From Gracilaria domingensis (taxonomy: Eukaryota > Rhodophyta > Florideophyceae > Gracilariales > Gracilariaceae), in the NCBI GenBank assembly GCA_022539475.1, contig VCMS01000251.1, positions 1 to 64,000 on the forward strand: 64,000 nucleotides of DNA, read 5' to 3'. The first letter of the stretch is position 1, and the number at the start of each line of letters is the position of its first letter. The position numbers and the translations under genes are program-made. The notes under the pieces are model-generated. The model was not told the origin of the DNA. It saw only the letters and a list, made by a program, of their open reading frames with translations, and did no database searches. Positions 62,290 to 64,000 of this stretch are shown here, in pieces.

Positions 62290-64000
62290 TAATGGTGATG
62301 GATGTAGCAAAGAGGGAAAAAGATTATCGAGATATCAATCAGTGGATGGGTAGAGTACAATCGGTATTTGGCAGTACAGGAAGAAGAAAATATTCGGGAG
62401 ATGTGGGAGACACTAAAGGGGCTGGCGCGATTTCTGTGTCGCGATGGAGTAGCGTCCTATTTCTTAGTCAGCATTTCAGAAGCACTTCGAAGTATCCTCT
62501 TCGTGATATTCACTACCCGGGTGTGTCACGAACGCGAGGGCTTTCAGACGCAGCTTTTGAGTACAAACACGTGACGCGTAAGAGGTATGTAAGTGGGTTC
62601 AGGTGTGACGCAGAACCCACGAGTTTGGCCCCTTTTGGAGGGGAGGGACAAATCGGCCAGGACGTCGCGGTGAGGGGGGTACAGATTTAAGGGAATGGTG
62701 GCACCAAACTTAAAATACGCGACTAGCATGACCACGTAAGATCCACAATCATCGTCAGCTTCGCTGACCGTTGGTTAGTGCCCGAATTTCTTGTACGAAT
62801 GACACTACTGACGGGAATCTGCCATCACGCTCAGCTACACAAGCGTCGATACTTTGAGCGCATGTGTAGCTCAGCTCATTACTACTTACGTCCAACAACT
62901 CAAACGCGTGGCATCAAAGCGCTGCCAACTTTTCGTACACATCTCTTGATCATTTTATTGTCTTCGTTAGACTTATGCCATGCTTTAACCAGGCGAAGAC
63001 AAAACCATTTCAAAACGCAAACACCGATGACATTCTTCCGGTCCTGTCGGCCATAATACCCGTCTTCTATCGCCCACGAGCTCCAATGTAACCGCAAACG
63101 GTCCTCTTTACAAAAGAGGTTTTTGTGCCACCAATCGCTGCACTTGCTCTTCTCGTAGATTGTCGGTATCATGCCACAATTTTGGCGGGTGCCTAAACAA
63201 AACTACCGAAACCTTGACACCGTTTCCGAGCTCAGCTCAGAAACTTCAGCTGTGGCAGCAACAGGTAACGAACGAAACGCCGTCTACTAACAAGACGCAA
63301 AAAGTTAGCTTGCTTTCAAGCACGACATCTACTTCTTCTTTGCTGCCGAGCTTCTCGTCGTTAGTCACCGCTTCCTTCCACGCTCGAAACGGTGGGGTCG
63401 AAACGTCACATTCGAACACTAATTCACGTCAACAAGGATCTTAGCTTACGGGGCACATTTGCCGGGACTTTTGTTTTCACAGTGCGTACTCACTGCGTAC
63501 TCACTGCGTACGCATTGCGTAGTATCCTCTGTTGGCCTTCGGTTCCGTTATGGTGTGGGAAGAAGTTGTCGCAACGCAACGTGCTGGATAGTGTTGGCGA
63601 ATGCTTGGTCAAAACCCATAAAGATATCAGCTGTGGCGCAAGGCTCCTTTGCCTGTCAATGAAGAGGGCTCCGAGTGCTCCTTACGATACAGCCATGTGC
63701 ATGCAGTCTCGAGGACGATTCGTATAAAAGGAATGCTCAGCTTGATCATTGTGGACAACATTCCCTTCGCCGCAGTGACTCACATTTCAAATATTTCAAC
63801 AATGACTACTTTTAAGTCGATGCCGTCGACTTCTCAATGTTGACTCTCGAAGGGCACGTGTTTTGTGCGCGACGACGGTCCCGGATACTGGATGCATCAT
63901 TGCTGCTGCAGATGACCCCCAGCTCGTGTGTGGCGAGAAGCAACGAATTACTACGGAAGCTTACGCGCGGGAGATTGCTTGCATGCAATATGCGACCTTT
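62290..64000. other. No firmly supported gene
   Basis: Several overlapping short frames with fair composition occur on both strands (for example plus 62368-62574 with LARFLCRDGVASYFLVSISE and minus 62900-63172), but none shows a known domain. An 11-bp tandem repeat TGCGTACTCAC / TGCGTACGCAT lies at 63483-63522. Confidence 0.4.

Overview
The window is eukaryotic nuclear DNA from a draft assembly (143 unknown bases at 20590-20732). Support for this: a GT-AG intron that completes a zinc finger, a TSET/TPLATE subunit, an ER 3-hydroxyacyl-CoA dehydratase, a RING-H2 protein, a Ulp1-type protease, and abundant satellite, minisatellite and hairpin DNA. TSET subunits are known from plants, algae and several protists but not from animals or fungi, so an alga or a protist is most likely. 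A red alga would fit, but that is inference.

Layout. (1) 1-16.4 kb: gene-poor, no recognisable gene. (2) 16.5-19.9 kb: a diverged satellite with units of about 280-360 bp. (3) 20.0-30.6 kb: a candidate mobile element. A Ulp1-like cysteine protease gene (+) converges on a gene for a large divergent tyrosine-recombinase-like protein (-). Beyond the recombinase lie a 120-bp inverted repeat, a tRNA-like sequence, 11 tandem units of 65-68 bp that each carry two palindromes, a 9-bp repeat array grading into CCCCTAAT telomere-like repeats, and a 268-codon ORF. (4) 33.4-38.3 kb: two more copies of the recombinase gene, one decayed and one nearly intact. (5) 38.7-49 kb: host-type genes, namely a two-finger C2H2 protein, an unidentified GC-rich divergent pair, a coiled-coil protein, the TPLATE-like subunit and an FAD aromatic hydroxylase relic. 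(6) 49.3-58.7 kb: hairpin and palindrome repeats, relics of an O-fucosyltransferase-like gene and a protein kinase, and a second, unrelated tyrosine-recombinase gene divergent from a 316-codon ORF. (7) 58.7-64 kb: a broken HACD/PHS1 gene, a SAP-domain relic, a broken unidentified gene and an intact RING-H2 gene.

Most host-type reading frames (TPLATE, FAD hydroxylase, HACD, SAP, coiled-coil, O-fucosyltransferase) are interrupted by single-base frameshifts or stops while keeping nearly full length and clear family motifs. Either this is a graveyard of decaying genes beside mobile DNA, or the contig carries many uncorrected indels. The two 3'-to-5' intact recombinase genes (925 and 422 codons) and the RING gene show that the whole window is not uniformly corrupted.

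The two items most likely to be undescribed are the Ulp1 plus tyrosine-recombinase element with its double-palindrome repeat array, and the hairpin-rich repeat family that flanks the second recombinase locus.
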